Counted from the first letter of the stretch, positions 34,203 through 42,906 are shown. The stretch is 64,000 bases of DNA from Teichococcus wenyumeiae (GCF_003696345.1 NZ_RFLX01000017.1:27959-91958); one strand, 5' to 3'. Made by a program: numbers and translations. The notes: a model not told the origin generated them from the sequence alone.

Positions 34203-35183
34203 ATGGAGCCGAGCCTAACAATCCCTGATATCCGGGATTTCGATCTCACCGATCCGGAGCAGTTCAGGACAACCTCCAATTCCCCGGCGGACTTCCGCCT
34301 GGTGCTGCGGTCGCGCGGCGCCTTTCAGGGATGGCGGCGCCGCTTCGCCTCCGAGGCCTGCATCGTCACCTGTGGCGGCATGAACCTCGATTCCACCTAC
34401 AATGTCGGAACAACGCGCTACGCGACCTTTACCCTGGTCGAGACGGATTCGGTTGCCGCGACGATGCAGGGAGAGCGCCTGGAGGCCGGCATCGTCGCGC
34501 TTTCCTGGCCCGGCTCGGATCTGCATTGGCAATCCCCTGGCGGATCGAAGTGGTGGAATATCCGCTTCCCGCTCGACCGGCTGAACCTCGCCAGCACCTT
34601 GCTGTTCGGTGCGCCGCTTGTTCCGGGCCGCAGCGCCACCCGTTTTGTCCGCTTGGCCGGAGAGCAATGGGCGCGGTTGCTCACGGGCCTCGCGGCGGTT
34701 CTGGCGCCGGGGAATGCGGTTCCAGCCCTTGATTCGATGCTGCCGGACGACGTGCTTCGCCTGTTGTTGCAAGGCTTCGTGGTTGAAGCAGGGGAAGCGG
34801 TGGAGAATGTTCCGCGCCCCGGCGCCATGACCCGCTGGAAGGACGTGGTGGATGGCCTCGTCTTCATCGCGGACCAGCGCGCTCAGCCAAAATCATTGCT
34901 GCAGGTCTGCGAGGAACTGAACGTCCCGCTGCGCACGCTGAACCTCTGCAGCAACCGGGTGCTGGGCTTGAGCGCGGGCCGCTACCTCAGGATGCGCCGC
35001 CTGCACAGTGTGTTCTCCGACCTGAAGCACGGGTTGGCGGCGAGCGTGACCGAGGTCGCCACCCGCTACGGTTTCTGGGAACTGGGCCGCTTCGCCCAGG
35101 ACTACCGGGCCGTCTTCGGTGAACTGCCTTCGGCGACGCTGCGCCGTTCGGCCGGGGCGGCGACGGCCGCCCACCCGCTTTAA
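34203..35183 (+). CDS. AraC family transcriptional regulator
   Basis: A 326-residue regulator with the DNA-binding AraC domain at about residues 215-315. The first helix-turn-helix is SLLQVCEELNVPLRTLN and the second SVTEVATRYGFWELGRFAQD, then YRAVFGELPSATLRR, the usual end. The N-terminal 200 residues resemble the sensor part of EutR-like regulators rather than a cupin, without an evident ligand motif. ATG 34203 was chosen because the upstream frame (to 34104) is GC-biased and lacks similarity. No target gene is adjacent on this strand, except the zinc-ribbon protein 240 bases downstream. Confidence 0.85.
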   Translation: MEPSLTIPDIRDFDLTDPEQFRTTSNSPADFRLVLRSRGAFQGWRRRFASEACIVTCGGMNLDSTYNVGTTRYATFTLVETDSVAATMQGERLEAGIVALSWPGSDLHWQSPGGSKWWNIRFPLDRLNLASTLLFGAPLVPGRSATRFVRLAGEQWARLLTGLAAVLAPGNAVPALDSMLPDDVLRLLLQGFVVEAGEAVENVPRPGAMTRWKDVVDGLVFIADQRAQPKSLLQVCEELNVPLRTLNLCSNRVLGLSAGRYLRMRRLHSVFSDLKHGLAASVTEVATRYGFWELGRFAQDYRAVFGELPSATLRRSAGAATAAHPL

Positions 35184-35198
35184 GCTATTGATTACGGA

Positions 35199-35214
35199 GA
35201 TAGGCATCCCTATC
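35199..35214. terminator. Short hairpin after AraC gene
   Basis: GATAGG and CCTATC form a perfect six-base stem around a four-base loop (catc), 16 bases after the AraC stop. It could terminate that transcript, although it lacks a T-run. Confidence 0.35.
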
Positions 35215-35291
35215 CTTGTGAGACCATGAGGTATTCCGCGGTCGATATCCGGTATCCGCGTCACGCGGGAACTCTGCTCGCGGGCATTTAG

Positions 35292-35333
35292 CCCCGGGCT
35301 CGATCACGCCCGTTCAATCGGCGTAGCCCGGGG
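35292..35333. ncRNA. Nested stem-loop upstream of zinc-ribbon Rnk-like gene, unassigned
   Basis: CCCCGGGCT at 35292-35300 pairs perfectly with AGCCCGGGG at 35325-35333. Inside the loop CGAT (35301-35304) can pair with ATCG (35317-35320). The result is a two-stage hairpin of about 42 bases, 90 bases before the zinc-ribbon gene start. It may be a terminator, a leader structure or a small RNA part; strand is not determined. Confidence 0.3.
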
Positions 35334-35422
35334 ACAGTCTTCTCAGCTGAAAACGAACAAGGATCGGCAGTTCCGCAAGCGCGGAAGCCGTTGGCCTGTT
35401 CGCCTTCCGGAGGGAGAGGCCC

Positions 35423-35992
35423 GTGGCTCTCATGGTTTCCATCTGCACCAGCTGTGGTGGCGCCTTCGCCGCACCGCTGGACATCTGTCATGCCTGCGCA
35501 GCCCTGCTCAGCACCACCGCCGCGCGTGCCGGCAGCCGGCGCTGGCCGCCGGGCGGCAAGGCGGCGCGCCCGGCCCTGCGGGCCCGCGACGCCGTGGCGC
35601 TTGAGCGGCTGCTGCATGCCTGCCGGCAGGCCGGCGACGCCATCTCTCAAGCTTTGAGCTTGAAACTTGAGGATGCCTGCATCCTGCCGCCGGATGCCGC
35701 GCTGGCGGAGATCGCCGGCCTTGGCTCGCGTGTTGTTTTCTCCGCCAATGGCGATGCGGCGCAGGCCCGCGTGCTGGTCCTGCCGCGCGACCATTCCCCG
35801 GCGGGCTGGACGCTGCCGGTGACCGCGCCGCGCGGCCTGGCGCTGCTGGGCCACGCGGCCGGCGCGGTCGTCACGGCGGCGGGCGCGGGCGCGGAGGAAA
35901 CGCTGCGCCTTCTCGCCGTGGCGCACCGGCTGGCGGCGCCGCCGCTGGGCGCCGGGCCGCTGCCGCTCTGGGCGGGCGAAGCGGCCGGCTGA
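35423..35992 (+). CDS. Zinc-ribbon protein with Rnk/GreA-C-like domain
   Basis: A 189-residue protein with GTG start. The first 30 residues hold two CxxC pairs (CTSC and CHAC) that can bind zinc. The segment ALSLKLEDACILPPDAA followed by SRVVFSANGDAAQARVLVLP and GLALLGHAAGAVV resembles the GreA/GreB C-terminal (FKBP-like) domain of Rnk proteins, in which S-x-V-x-F begins a strand and LLG-x-x-x-G a conserved turn. The true rnk-like gene follows 100 bases later on the same strand. A role in binding RNA polymerase or nucleotide metabolism is plausible but not shown; the combination is unusual. Confidence 0.6.
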   Translation: MALMVSICTSCGGAFAAPLDICHACAALLSTTAARAGSRRWPPGGKAARPALRARDAVALERLLHACRQAGDAISQALSLKLEDACILPPDAALAEIAGLGSRVVFSANGDAAQARVLVLPRDHSPAGWTLPVTAPRGLALLGHAAGAVVTAAGAGAEETLRLLAVAHRLAAPPLGAGPLPLWAGEAAG

Positions 35993-36005
35993 GCCGCGAC
36001 ATCAC

Positions 36006-36034
36006 GGCACCCCGGCGGGCCCGCCAGGGGCGCC
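36006..36034. terminator. GC-rich hairpin between the two Rnk-like genes
   Basis: GGC-a-CCCC-GGC pairs with GCC-a-GGGG-c-GCC around a six-base loop, giving about ten base pairs with two small mismatches or bulges, 14 bases after the stop of the zinc-ribbon gene. It may attenuate read-through into rnk. No T-run follows. Confidence 0.4.
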
Positions 36035-36092
36035 CAAATCACTGAAGCAGCCACAGTCGGAAACGGCTGCGCAGACCACAAGGAGCATTCTC

Positions 36093-36539
36093 ATGATGTC
36101 CACCAAGGCAACCGGGGAGGCGCGGCTCAAGGCCGCGGATGACGACCCGCCGGTGATGCTGTCCACCACCGATGCGGAGCGCCTGGCGAGCCTCGCGTCT
36201 TCCGCCGCGCGGCGCAGCCCGGAGGTCGCGGAACTATTGCTGGCCGAAATCGACCGCGCCGACCTGCTGCATCCCGATGAGCTGCCGGCGGATGTGGTCA
36301 CGATGTATTCCCACGTCGAATACCGCGACGAGGGCACGGGCGCGACGCGCCAGGTGCAGCTCGTCTATCCGCATGAGGCGGATATCGCGCTTGGCAGGAT
36401 TTCCGTGCTCACGCTGGTGGGGGCGGCGATGCTGGGCCTGCGCGCCGGGCACTCCATCCTGTGGCCGAAGCAGGATGGCCGGGAGCGGCGGCTGGCGATC
36501 CTGAGGGTCTCCCCACATCCCTTCACGCCGGAGGCGTGA
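36093..36539 (+). CDS. rnk: Nucleoside diphosphate kinase regulator (Rnk-like)
   Basis: A 148-residue protein of the Rnk family, a GreA-like protein without the coiled-coil that reaches the RNA polymerase secondary channel. The core is DELPADVVTMYSHVEY, followed by RQVQLVYPHEADIALGRISV, then LTLVGAAMLGLRAGHSILWP, the full C-terminal FKBP-like fold. AAGGAG lies seven bases before ATG 36093. In Escherichia coli Rnk affects nucleoside diphosphate kinase levels and binds RNA polymerase; the same role is assumed. It lies directly after a zinc-ribbon paralogue and before the DUF4142 lipoprotein. Confidence 0.85.
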   Translation: MMSTKATGEARLKAADDDPPVMLSTTDAERLASLASSAARRSPEVAELLLAEIDRADLLHPDELPADVVTMYSHVEYRDEGTGATRQVQLVYPHEADIALGRISVLTLVGAAMLGLRAGHSILWPKQDGRERRLAILRVSPHPFTPEA

Positions 36540-36600
36540 AGCGCCCCGCGCTGCATCCGGCTGCCTCATCGCCTGAGAATGACGGCAGGCAAGCGTGAGC

Positions 36601-36625
36601 GAAACGACTGGCCCGCAGCGGCGTT
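36601..36625 (+). promoter_or_regulatory. Candidate general-stress (EcfG-type) promoter of DUF4142 gene
   Basis: GAAAC is followed after 16 bases by CGTT, one base different from the alphaproteobacterial EcfG consensus GGAAC-N16/17-CGTT. The -10 part is 33 bases before the DUF4142 start codon. DUF4142 proteins are commonly stress-regulated, so the promoter is plausible. Confidence 0.45.
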
Positions 36626-36657
36626 CAAGGTGATCGGTTAGGAATGGAGGAATTCCC

Positions 36658-37203
36658 ATGAAGCGTATCTTGTGCGGCGCGGCGATTGTCATGCTTTCCC
36701 TGACCGGCTGCGCCGAGACGCAGCGCGCGGCTGACACGACCGTCGCGGCGGCCAAGGCCCAGGTGAACCCCACGCTGTCCACCACCGACGCCACCTTCAT
36801 GACGATGGCGGCACGCGGCGGGATGGCCGAGGTTCAGCTTGGCCAGCTGGCGCAGACCGGGGGCAGCTCCGCAGCCGTGAAGCGCTTCGGGGAGCGGATG
36901 GTGCGCGAGCATGGCGAGGCCAACCAGGCGATGATGGCCCTGGCCCAGCAGAAGCAGATCACGCCGCCGGAGACGGTCGGCGCCGACCAGCAGCAGATCT
37001 ATGACAACCTGTCCAAGCTGCGCGGCCGTGCTTTCGACCGGGCCTTCGCCCAGGCCATGGTGCAGAACCACCAGCAGGATCTGCAGGCTTATCAGGAAGA
37101 GGCGCAGAACGGCACCGATCCTGACGTGAAGGCCTTCGCGGCCCGCCATGTGCCGATCCTGCAGGAGCATCTGCGCATGGCGCAGCAGCTGCCGCAGCGC
37201 TGA
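36658..37203 (+). CDS. DUF4142 lipoprotein
   Basis: A 181-residue protein with a lipoprotein signal: MKRILCGAAIVMLSLTGC, where the lipobox cysteine is residue 18. The mature part is the ferritin-like four-helix DUF4142 domain, seen from FMTMAARGGMAEVQLGQLA, then RFGERMVREHGEANQAM and DRAFAQAMVQNHQQDLQAYQ. DUF4142 proteins are periplasmic or outer-membrane anchored; members are often stress-induced but have no proven activity. ATG 36658 has GGAGGA seven bases upstream. A strong hairpin follows. An EcfG-like promoter is annotated upstream. Confidence 0.9.
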   Translation: MKRILCGAAIVMLSLTGCAETQRAADTTVAAAKAQVNPTLSTTDATFMTMAARGGMAEVQLGQLAQTGGSSAAVKRFGERMVREHGEANQAMMALAQQKQITPPETVGADQQQIYDNLSKLRGRAFDRAFAQAMVQNHQQDLQAYQEEAQNGTDPDVKAFAARHVPILQEHLRMAQQLPQR

Positions 37204-37232
37204 AGCGGCGAAACTGCCAAAGGGCTGAAGGA

Positions 37233-37257
37233 CAGAGGCCGCCAGTGGCGGCCTCTG
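37233..37257 (+). terminator. Strong hairpin after DUF4142 gene
   Basis: CAGAGGCCGCC and GGCGGCCTCTG pair perfectly over 11 bases around a three-base loop (agt), 30 bases after the DUF4142 stop. The following gcttgttc is only weakly T-rich. It is the best-formed terminator candidate on the plus strand of this window. Confidence 0.65.
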
Positions 37258-37410
37258 GCTTGTTCAGACGGGCGCGTCCGCTGCCATGTCCAGTTGAAGC
37301 AGAGTGGCCCGGGGCGCGCCCTGCTGGCAGCGGTGAGGGCCGCCGCTGTCTCGCCAAGGGGGCGGGTCTGCTGCTATCCGTCCACTGCCGCTCACCCTGG
37401 GAGTTTCGAA

Positions 37411-38007
37411 GTGGCTCTGGACGATCGCGCCTATATCACGCGCTACCTCGAGGATTCCCGGCGGGCGCTGGATGACTTCAGCGCCGATGCCGCTGCGCAG
37501 GACACGCTCTTCGCCATGGCGGCGGATGTCTGCGCCGCCCTGCGCGACGGGCGGCGCCTGCTGGTGGCCGGCAATGGCGGCAGTGCCGCGGATGCGCAGC
37601 ATATCGCGGCCGAATTCGTTTCCCGCCTGATGTACGACCGCGCGCCCCTGGCCGCGCTGGCACTGACCACCGACAGCTCCGCCCTGACGGCCATCGGCAA
37701 CGACTACGGCTATGAGCTGGTGTTCGAGCGGCAGGTGCTGGGCCTGGGCCAGCCGGGCGATGTCTTCCTCGCCATCAGCACATCGGGCAATTCGCCCAGC
37801 ATCCTGCGCGGCTTGCAGGCGGCGCGCAGCCGCGGCATCCGCACCTTCGGCTTCACCGGCGCCACGGGCGGCGCCATGGCGGAGGGCTGCGACCGGCTGC
37901 TGCGGGCGCCTTCCACGCAAACGGCCATCGTGCAGCAGATCCATATCACTGCCGCGCATATGTTCTGCGCCCTGGTGGAGCGGACCATGTTCCCGCCGGC
38001 CGCCTAG
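37411..38007 (+). CDS. Phosphoheptose isomerase-like SIS-domain protein (GmhA family)
   Basis: A 198-residue SIS-fold isomerase. The N-terminal helix is followed by [21 protein letters not shown], with the GNGGSA-x-D-A-Q-H phosphate-binding loop of GmhA, and by [17 protein letters not shown] with the second sugar-phosphate loop. The C-terminal part has [13 protein letters not shown], whose histidine corresponds to the catalytic pair in this family. The reaction would be sedoheptulose 7-phosphate to glycero-manno-heptose 7-phosphate, the first step in LPS heptose synthesis. GTG 37411 has GGGAG seven bases upstream and gives the usual family length; upstream frame is not family-like. Confidence 0.85.
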   Translation: MALDDRAYITRYLEDSRRALDDFSADAAAQDTLFAMAADVCAALRDGRRLLVAGNGGSAADAQHIAAEFVSRLMYDRAPLAALALTTDSSALTAIGNDYGYELVFERQVLGLGQPGDVFLAISTSGNSPSILRGLQAARSRGIRTFGFTGATGGAMAEGCDRLLRAPSTQTAIVQQIHITAAHMFCALVERTMFPPAA

Positions 38008-38018
38008 CATGGCGGCAG

Positions 38019-38042
38019 GGGAGGGAGCCCCGGCCCCCTCCC
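38019..38042. terminator. Hairpin between convergent SIS and amidohydrolase genes
   Basis: GGGAGGG and CCCTCCC pair perfectly around a ten-base loop, between two convergent stop codons. A bidirectional terminator is likely, though there is no T-run. Confidence 0.5.
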
Positions 38043-38051
38043 GAACAGCTG

Positions 38052-38942
38052 CTAGCCGAAGCCGTAGAGGCGGTGGGCATTCTCCACCAGTACGCGGTTG
38101 CGCGCCGCTTCCTCCGGCACCCAGTCCGCCAGCAGGTCGAGCAACTCGCCGACATTCATCATGTGGCCCCAGTGGGAGACATGCGGCCAGTCCGAGCCCC
38201 AGACGCAGCGGTCCGGCGCCGCCTGGTGCAGGGCGCGGGCGAAGGGCACGGTATCCACATAGGGCGGGCCTTCCACCGTGTTGCGGTAGGCGCCGGAGAG
38301 CTTCACCCAGCCGCCGTCCCGCACCAGCGAGACCAGGGCCTGGAAGCCCTGGTCCTGCATGCCGCGGCTGACCGGGAAGTGGCCCCAGTGGTCCACCACG
38401 AAGGGCACCTGAAGCCTGCCGAGGCGCGGCGCCAGCGGCACCAGGTCGCGCGCGTCGATCAGGAATTGCAGGTGCCAGCCCATCTCCCGCGCCAGGGCGG
38501 CATAGCCCTCGAGCTGCTCGAAGCCGATGCCGCCGCCATAGAGGATGTTCAGGCGCAGCCCGACCACCCCGGCCTCCTGCATCGCCGCCAAGTCCCGCTC
38601 CGGCGTGTCGAGCGGGATGACGGCGATGCCGCGCAGCCGCTGCCGGTGCGCCCGCAGCGTGGAGAGCATCAGCCGGTTGTCGGTGCCATGCACGCTGACC
38701 TGAACCAGCACGCCATGCTCCATGCCCGTGGCATCGAGCATGGCGAGGTAGCGCTCCGGCGTGGCTTCCGGCGGCGTGTAGCTGCGGCTGGCCACGAAGG
38801 GGTGTTCCGGCGGCAGGCCGATCACATGGGCATGGGTATCCACCGCCCCCGCTGGCACCGTGAAGCGCATCGGGCCCTGCGGGCGCGGATCGGGCCCGGG
38901 GCAGGCTGGCGCCTGCCCCTTCTCGTTGTCGTTGTCAGCCAT
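38052..38942 (-). CDS. Amidohydrolase family protein (TIM-barrel, lactonase-like)
   Basis: A 296-residue metal-dependent hydrolase of the amidohydrolase_2 family. The first metal-site motif is DTHAHVIGLP at about residue 34. Later metal-ligand strands are present in VVDHWGHFP and GSDWPHVSHWG near residues 180 and 255. Relatives include 2-pyrone-4,6-dicarboxylate lactonase and 4-oxalomesaconate-type hydrolases that cleave lactones in aromatic degradation. ATG 38942 was chosen; it overlaps the end of the MFS carrier gene by eight bases, and the two are probably one operon (carrier plus enzyme). Confidence 0.85.
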   Translation of the reverse strand: MADNDNEKGQAPACPGPDPRPQGPMRFTVPAGAVDTHAHVIGLPPEHPFVASRSYTPPEATPERYLAMLDATGMEHGVLVQVSVHGTDNRLMLSTLRAHRQRLRGIAVIPLDTPERDLAAMQEAGVVGLRLNILYGGGIGFEQLEGYAALAREMGWHLQFLIDARDLVPLAPRLGRLQVPFVVDHWGHFPVSRGMQDQGFQALVSLVRDGGWVKLSGAYRNTVEGPPYVDTVPFARALHQAAPDRCVWGSDWPHVSHWGHMMNVGELLDLLADWVPEEAARNRVLVENAHRLYGFG

Positions 38943-40224
38943 CGGCATGCAGCACCTTGCCGCGCGTCTCGGGCAGCGCGTAGGCCGAGATGAAGAACAG
39001 CGCATAGGCGCCGACGGCGAAGATGCAGATGGCATTGGCCAGCGTGGTGGTCTGCGACAGGTAGCCCACCAGGAAGGGGAAGAGCGCCCCGATGCCGCGG
39101 CCGAAATTGTAGCAGAAGCCCTGGCCGGAGCCGCGCAGGCGCGTAGGGTACAGCTCGGTGAGGAAGGCGCCCATGCCGGAGAAATAGCCGGAGGCGAAGA
39201 AGCCCAGCGGCAGGCCCAGCACCCAGAGCAGCTGGTTGGAGAGCGGCAGCTGCGTATAGGCCAGGATCACCGCGATGGCGCCCAGCGAGAAGACCAGGAA
39301 GAGGCTGCGGCGGCCATAGCGGTCGGCGAACCAGGCACCGGCGAGATAGCCCAGGAAGGAGCCGACGATCAGTGCCGAGAGATAGCCGGTGGAGCTGACG
39401 ATGGAGAGGTTGCGCTCCGTGGTCAGGAAGCGCGGCACCCAGAAGGTGATGGCGTAGTAGCCGCCCTGGCAGCCGGTGGAGACCAGCGAGGCCAGCACCG
39501 TGACCTTCAGGATCGGGCCCTGGAAGATCTCCAGGATGGAGGGGTGGTCGCCCCGCGCCGCGTCGCGCGCGCGGGCCTCGGCCGCAAGCTCCGGCTCCTT
39601 CACGTAGCTGCGGAGGTAGAGCACCAGCAGCGCCGGCAGGGCGCCGATGGCGAACATCCAGCGCCAGGCTTCCTCGGCCGGCAGCAGCGAGAAGAGCGCC
39701 GCCTGCGCCATCACCGCCATGCCCCAGCCGATGGCCCAGCCCGATTGCACCGATCCCACGGCGCGGCCGCGGTATTGCGCCCGGATGGTCTCGCCCATCA
39801 GCACGGCGCCCGCCGCCCATTCGCCGCCGAAGCCGAGGCCGAGCAGGGCGCGCAGCACCAGAAGCTGGTTGAAGTCCTGCGCGAAGGCGCAGAGCAGCGA
39901 GAAGAAGGAGAACCAGAGGATGGTGAGCTGCAGCGTGCGGACGCGGCCGATGCGGTCCGCCAGGAAGCCCGCGCCCCAGCCGCCGATGGCGGAGGCCAGC
40001 AGCGTGACGGTGCCGGCCAGGCCCGCCGTGCCGGGATCGACGTTCCACATCTTGATGATCGTGCCGATCACCAGCGGGTAGATCATGAAGTCCATGCCAT
40101 CGAGCGCCCAGCCCGTGGCGCAGGCCCAGAAGGTCCGTTTCTCCGGGACCGTCATGTCCTTGTAGAAGCCGGTCAGGCTGGTGTCCTCGATCGGCGCGAC
40201 CGAGGCATCGGGTGTTGTCGCCAT
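38935..40224 (-). CDS. MFS transporter, sugar/organic-acid:proton symporter
   Basis: A 429-residue 12-helix carrier. MFS signature elements are the loop 2-3 sequence GFLADRIGRVRT and GYLAGAWFADRYGRRS in the second half, plus GLGFGGEWAAGAVLMGE in helix 4, a pattern of the sialate/aromatic-acid symporter families (SHS/AAHS). It begins with ATG 40224 and ends eight bases inside the amidohydrolase start. The linked amidohydrolase suggests that the substrate is a lactone or dicarboxylic acid; this is an inference from the operon. It does not bind ATP. Confidence 0.88.
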   Translation of the reverse strand: MATTPDASVAPIEDTSLTGFYKDMTVPEKRTFWACATGWALDGMDFMIYPLVIGTIIKMWNVDPGTAGLAGTVTLLASAIGGWGAGFLADRIGRVRTLQLTILWFSFFSLLCAFAQDFNQLLVLRALLGLGFGGEWAAGAVLMGETIRAQYRGRAVGSVQSGWAIGWGMAVMAQAALFSLLPAEEAWRWMFAIGALPALLVLYLRSYVKEPELAAEARARDAARGDHPSILEIFQGPILKVTVLASLVSTGCQGGYYAITFWVPRFLTTERNLSIVSSTGYLSALIVGSFLGYLAGAWFADRYGRRSLFLVFSLGAIAVILAYTQLPLSNQLLWVLGLPLGFFASGYFSGMGAFLTELYPTRLRGSGQGFCYNFGRGIGALFPFLVGYLSQTTTLANAICIFAVGAYALFFISAYALPETRGKVLHADG

Positions 40225-40359
40225 GTTTTCCCTCCCTGCCCGCCAATTTCAGCGGGCGGAACAACAGGGCGGCAGAATGTCGCCGCAGGGCCGGGGCGAT
40301 CTATCCAGAAACAGCCGTGGTCACGCGGGCCTGACGGCGCGTTTGTCGAAAAACTGCCG

Positions 40360-41256
40360 TCAGCCGCGCCGCAGGCGCCGGTAGCGTGCCGGGCTGACGC
40401 CGACCGCGGCGCGAAAAGCCGCGCCAAAATGCGACTGGGAGGAGAAGCCGGAGGAGAGCGCGATATCGGCGATGGGGCGTTCGGATTCCGCCAGCAGCCG
40501 GCGGGCGGCCTGCAGGCGCTGCTCGATCACGAAGCGATGCGGCGTCAGCCCCGTGGCGCGCTTGAAGGCGCGGATGAAGGCCGAGGGGCTGAGCCCCGCC
40601 ACGTCGGCCAGATGGGGGATGCGGATGGGGGCCGAGGGGTCGGACTGGATGAGGTCGATCACCCGGTCCCGCATCCGGCCGTCCAGGCAGGGCTCGGGGC
40701 GGGGCCGGGTCGGCGGCGAGGCGGCGTAGCGCTCGGTCAGGTGCAGCCCCACGGTATAGGCCAGCTGCTCGGCCAGCAGGCCGCTGAGCGGGCGGCGGCT
40801 GTCGCTGGCCTCCACCAGGCGGTTTGCCGTGGAGGCCAGGAAGCTGTCCTCGGTATCCCAGGCCAGGTCCGCCAGCTCCACCCGCCGGGTGGCGCCCTGG
40901 GCGGCCCCGGCATCGTTCAGCAGCGCCTCCCCCAGGTAGAGCAGGACGAGCTTGCCGGCGGCGGCCTCCGGCACCGCGTCCACCACCACGTTGCAGCCCG
41001 GCTGGCCGATGCGGAAGCGCCCGTAATGCACCGGCGCGTCGCGGCGCACCCGCCCTTCCTCGATCAGCACATGGCGGCGGACGCCGTAGAGCGTGATGGC
41101 CACGGTGGCGACGGGCAGCCGGCCGAAGTCATAGAGATGCGGCCCCGTGACCTCACTGATGGCCACGGCCAGCCCCGCCGTGGACCACAGGTTGATCAGC
41201 GCCGACTGCCTGCAGCCGGTGACGAGTTCCGCGTGCTGGATCGGATCGAGGAGCAT
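40360..41256 (-). CDS. AraC family transcriptional regulator
   Basis: A 298-residue regulator. The C-terminal AraC DNA-binding domain (about 195-295) has IRIPHLADVAGLSPSAFIRA as first helix-turn-helix and PIADIALSSGFSSQSHFGAA as second, and ends with VGVSPARYRRLRRG. The N-terminal half has cupin-like strands but no clear ligand motif. Start ATG 41256 has GAGGA-like context (AGG-AGC) on the minus strand. It lies 135 bases upstream of the MFS-amidohydrolase operon in the same direction and is divergent from fumC, so it may control either; the former is more likely. Confidence 0.85.
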   Translation of the reverse strand: MLLDPIQHAELVTGCRQSALINLWSTAGLAVAISEVTGPHLYDFGRLPVATVAITLYGVRRHVLIEEGRVRRDAPVHYGRFRIGQPGCNVVVDAVPEAAAGKLVLLYLGEALLNDAGAAQGATRRVELADLAWDTEDSFLASTANRLVEASDSRRPLSGLLAEQLAYTVGLHLTERYAASPPTRPRPEPCLDGRMRDRVIDLIQSDPSAPIRIPHLADVAGLSPSAFIRAFKRATGLTPHRFVIEQRLQAARRLLAESERPIADIALSSGFSSQSHFGAAFRAAVGVSPARYRRLRRG

Positions 41257-41424
41257 GGGGCTGGCCGGTGTGGAAATGCCGCCATTGTCCCCCGAAACCT
41301 CCCCCCGCCGCAACTCCGCCCCAGGCGCCGCGGCAAGAACCCGTGATGCCCCCCGGCGTTGTCCGCCCGGGCGGGCGGGGCTTCAATGCCCTGACGGCGC
41401 GCCTTGCGCGAAGCGGAGGACGAG

Positions 41425-42846
41425 ATGGAACAGCAGACTAGCCCGGAGACGGGCTTCCGGACCGAGACGGACTCGATGGGGGAGGTGCAGGTCCCGGCCG
41501 ACCGTCTCTGGGGCGCCCAGACGCAGCGCTCGCGCGTGAACTTCCCCATCGGCGTGGAGCGCTTCCGCTTCGGGCGGCCGATGATCCGGGCGCTGGGCAT
41601 CCTGAAGAAGGCGGCGGCCCTGGCCAATGCCGAGCTGGGGCAATTGCCGCGCGACCGCGCGGACCTGATCGTCCGGGCGGCGCAGGAGGTGATCGACGGC
41701 CAGTGGGATGCCGAATTCCCCCTGGTGGTGTTCCAGACCGGCTCCGGCACCCAGACCAACATGAATGCCAATGAGGTGATCGCCAACCGCGCCATCCAGA
41801 TCGCGGGCGGGCAGCTCGGCTCCAAGAAGCCGGTGCATCCCAATGACGACGTGAACCACAGCCAGTCCTCCAATGACACCTTCCCGACCGCCATGCATAT
41901 CGCGGCGGTGGAGGTGCTGGCCGGCACCACCATCCCCGCCGTGCGGCAGTTGCGGGACACGCTGGATGCCAAGGCGCGCCAGTTCGGCCATGTGGTGATG
42001 GTGGGCCGCACCCACCTGCAGGACGCGACGCCGGTGACGCTGGGGCAGGTGATCGGCGGCTGGGTGGCACAGATCGACGATGCCGTGGCGACGCTGGAAC
42101 ATGCCATGGCCGGCCTCTGCCGCCTGGCCATCGGCGGCACGGCGGTGGGCACCGGGCTGAACGCCCATCCGCAGTTCGGCGACACCGCCGCCCGCTTCAT
42201 CGCGCAGGAGACCGGCCACCCCTTCGTCTCGGCGCCCAACAAGTTCGCGGCGCTCTCCGCGCATGACGACCTGGTGAATGCCAGCGCGGCGCTGCGCACC
42301 CTGGCGGGGGCGCTGATGAAGATGGCCAATGACGTGCGCTGGTATGCCTGCGGCCCGCGCGCCGGCTTCGCCGAGCTGAAGATCCCGGAAAACGAGCCCG
42401 GTTCCTCCATCATGCCCGGCAAGGTCAACCCGACGCAGAGCGAGGCGATGACCATGGTGGCCGTGCAGGTCTATGGCAACGACGCCGCCGTCGCCTTCGC
42501 CGGCAGCCAGGGCAATTTCCAGCTCAATGTCTACAAGCCGGTGATGGTGCACAACGTGCTGGAATCGGCGGAGCTGATCGCCGATGCCTGCCGCGCCTTC
42601 GACGAGCACTGCGCCCAGGGCATCGAGCCGAACGAGGAGCGTATCCGCGAGCACCTGGAGAATTCGCTGATGCTCGTCACCGCGCTGAACCCGCATATCG
42701 GCTACGAGAAATCGGCCAAGATCGCCATGACCGCCTATCGGGACAACACGACGCTGCGGGAGGCGGCGCTGAAGCTCGGCCATGTCACGGGCGAGCAGTT
42801 CGACCAATGGGTGCGGGCCGAGGAGATGACCGGCCCGAAGGCCTGA
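41425..42846 (+). CDS. fumC: Class II fumarate hydratase
   Basis: A 473-residue class II fumarase, which hydrates fumarate to malate without iron-sulfur clusters. The fumarase/aspartase signature [11 protein letters not shown] is near residue 330. Other active-site segments are [35 protein letters not shown] (with the catalytic histidine) and [11 protein letters not shown]. All known essential residues can be seen. ATG 41425 has GGAGG five bases upstream. A class II enzyme works under oxidative stress or low iron. It is divergent from the AraC regulator and followed by an S9 peptidase. Confidence 0.93.
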   Translation: MEQQTSPETGFRTETDSMGEVQVPADRLWGAQTQRSRVNFPIGVERFRFGRPMIRALGILKKAAALANAELGQLPRDRADLIVRAAQEVIDGQWDAEFPLVVFQTGSGTQTNMNANEVIANRAIQIAGGQLGSKKPVHPNDDVNHSQSSNDTFPTAMHIAAVEVLAGTTIPAVRQLRDTLDAKARQFGHVVMVGRTHLQDATPVTLGQVIGGWVAQIDDAVATLEHAMAGLCRLAIGGTAVGTGLNAHPQFGDTAARFIAQETGHPFVSAPNKFAALSAHDDLVNASAALRTLAGALMKMANDVRWYACGPRAGFAELKIPENEPGSSIMPGKVNPTQSEAMTMVAVQVYGNDAAVAFAGSQGNFQLNVYKPVMVHNVLESAELIADACRAFDEHCAQGIEPNEERIREHLENSLMLVTALNPHIGYEKSAKIAMTAYRDNTTLREAALKLGHVTGEQFDQWVRAEEMTGPKA

Positions 42847-42906
42847 GCCTCCCCCGCCAGCGGCGGCGCCCTTGATCTGCGCGGGGAATGAGGCTGACAT
42901 GATGCG

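Noticed and set aside
38860..41346. 828-codon plus-strand frame opposite the amidohydrolase, MFS and AraC genes
   Set aside because: It crosses three real genes and their intergenic region with an unnatural composition.
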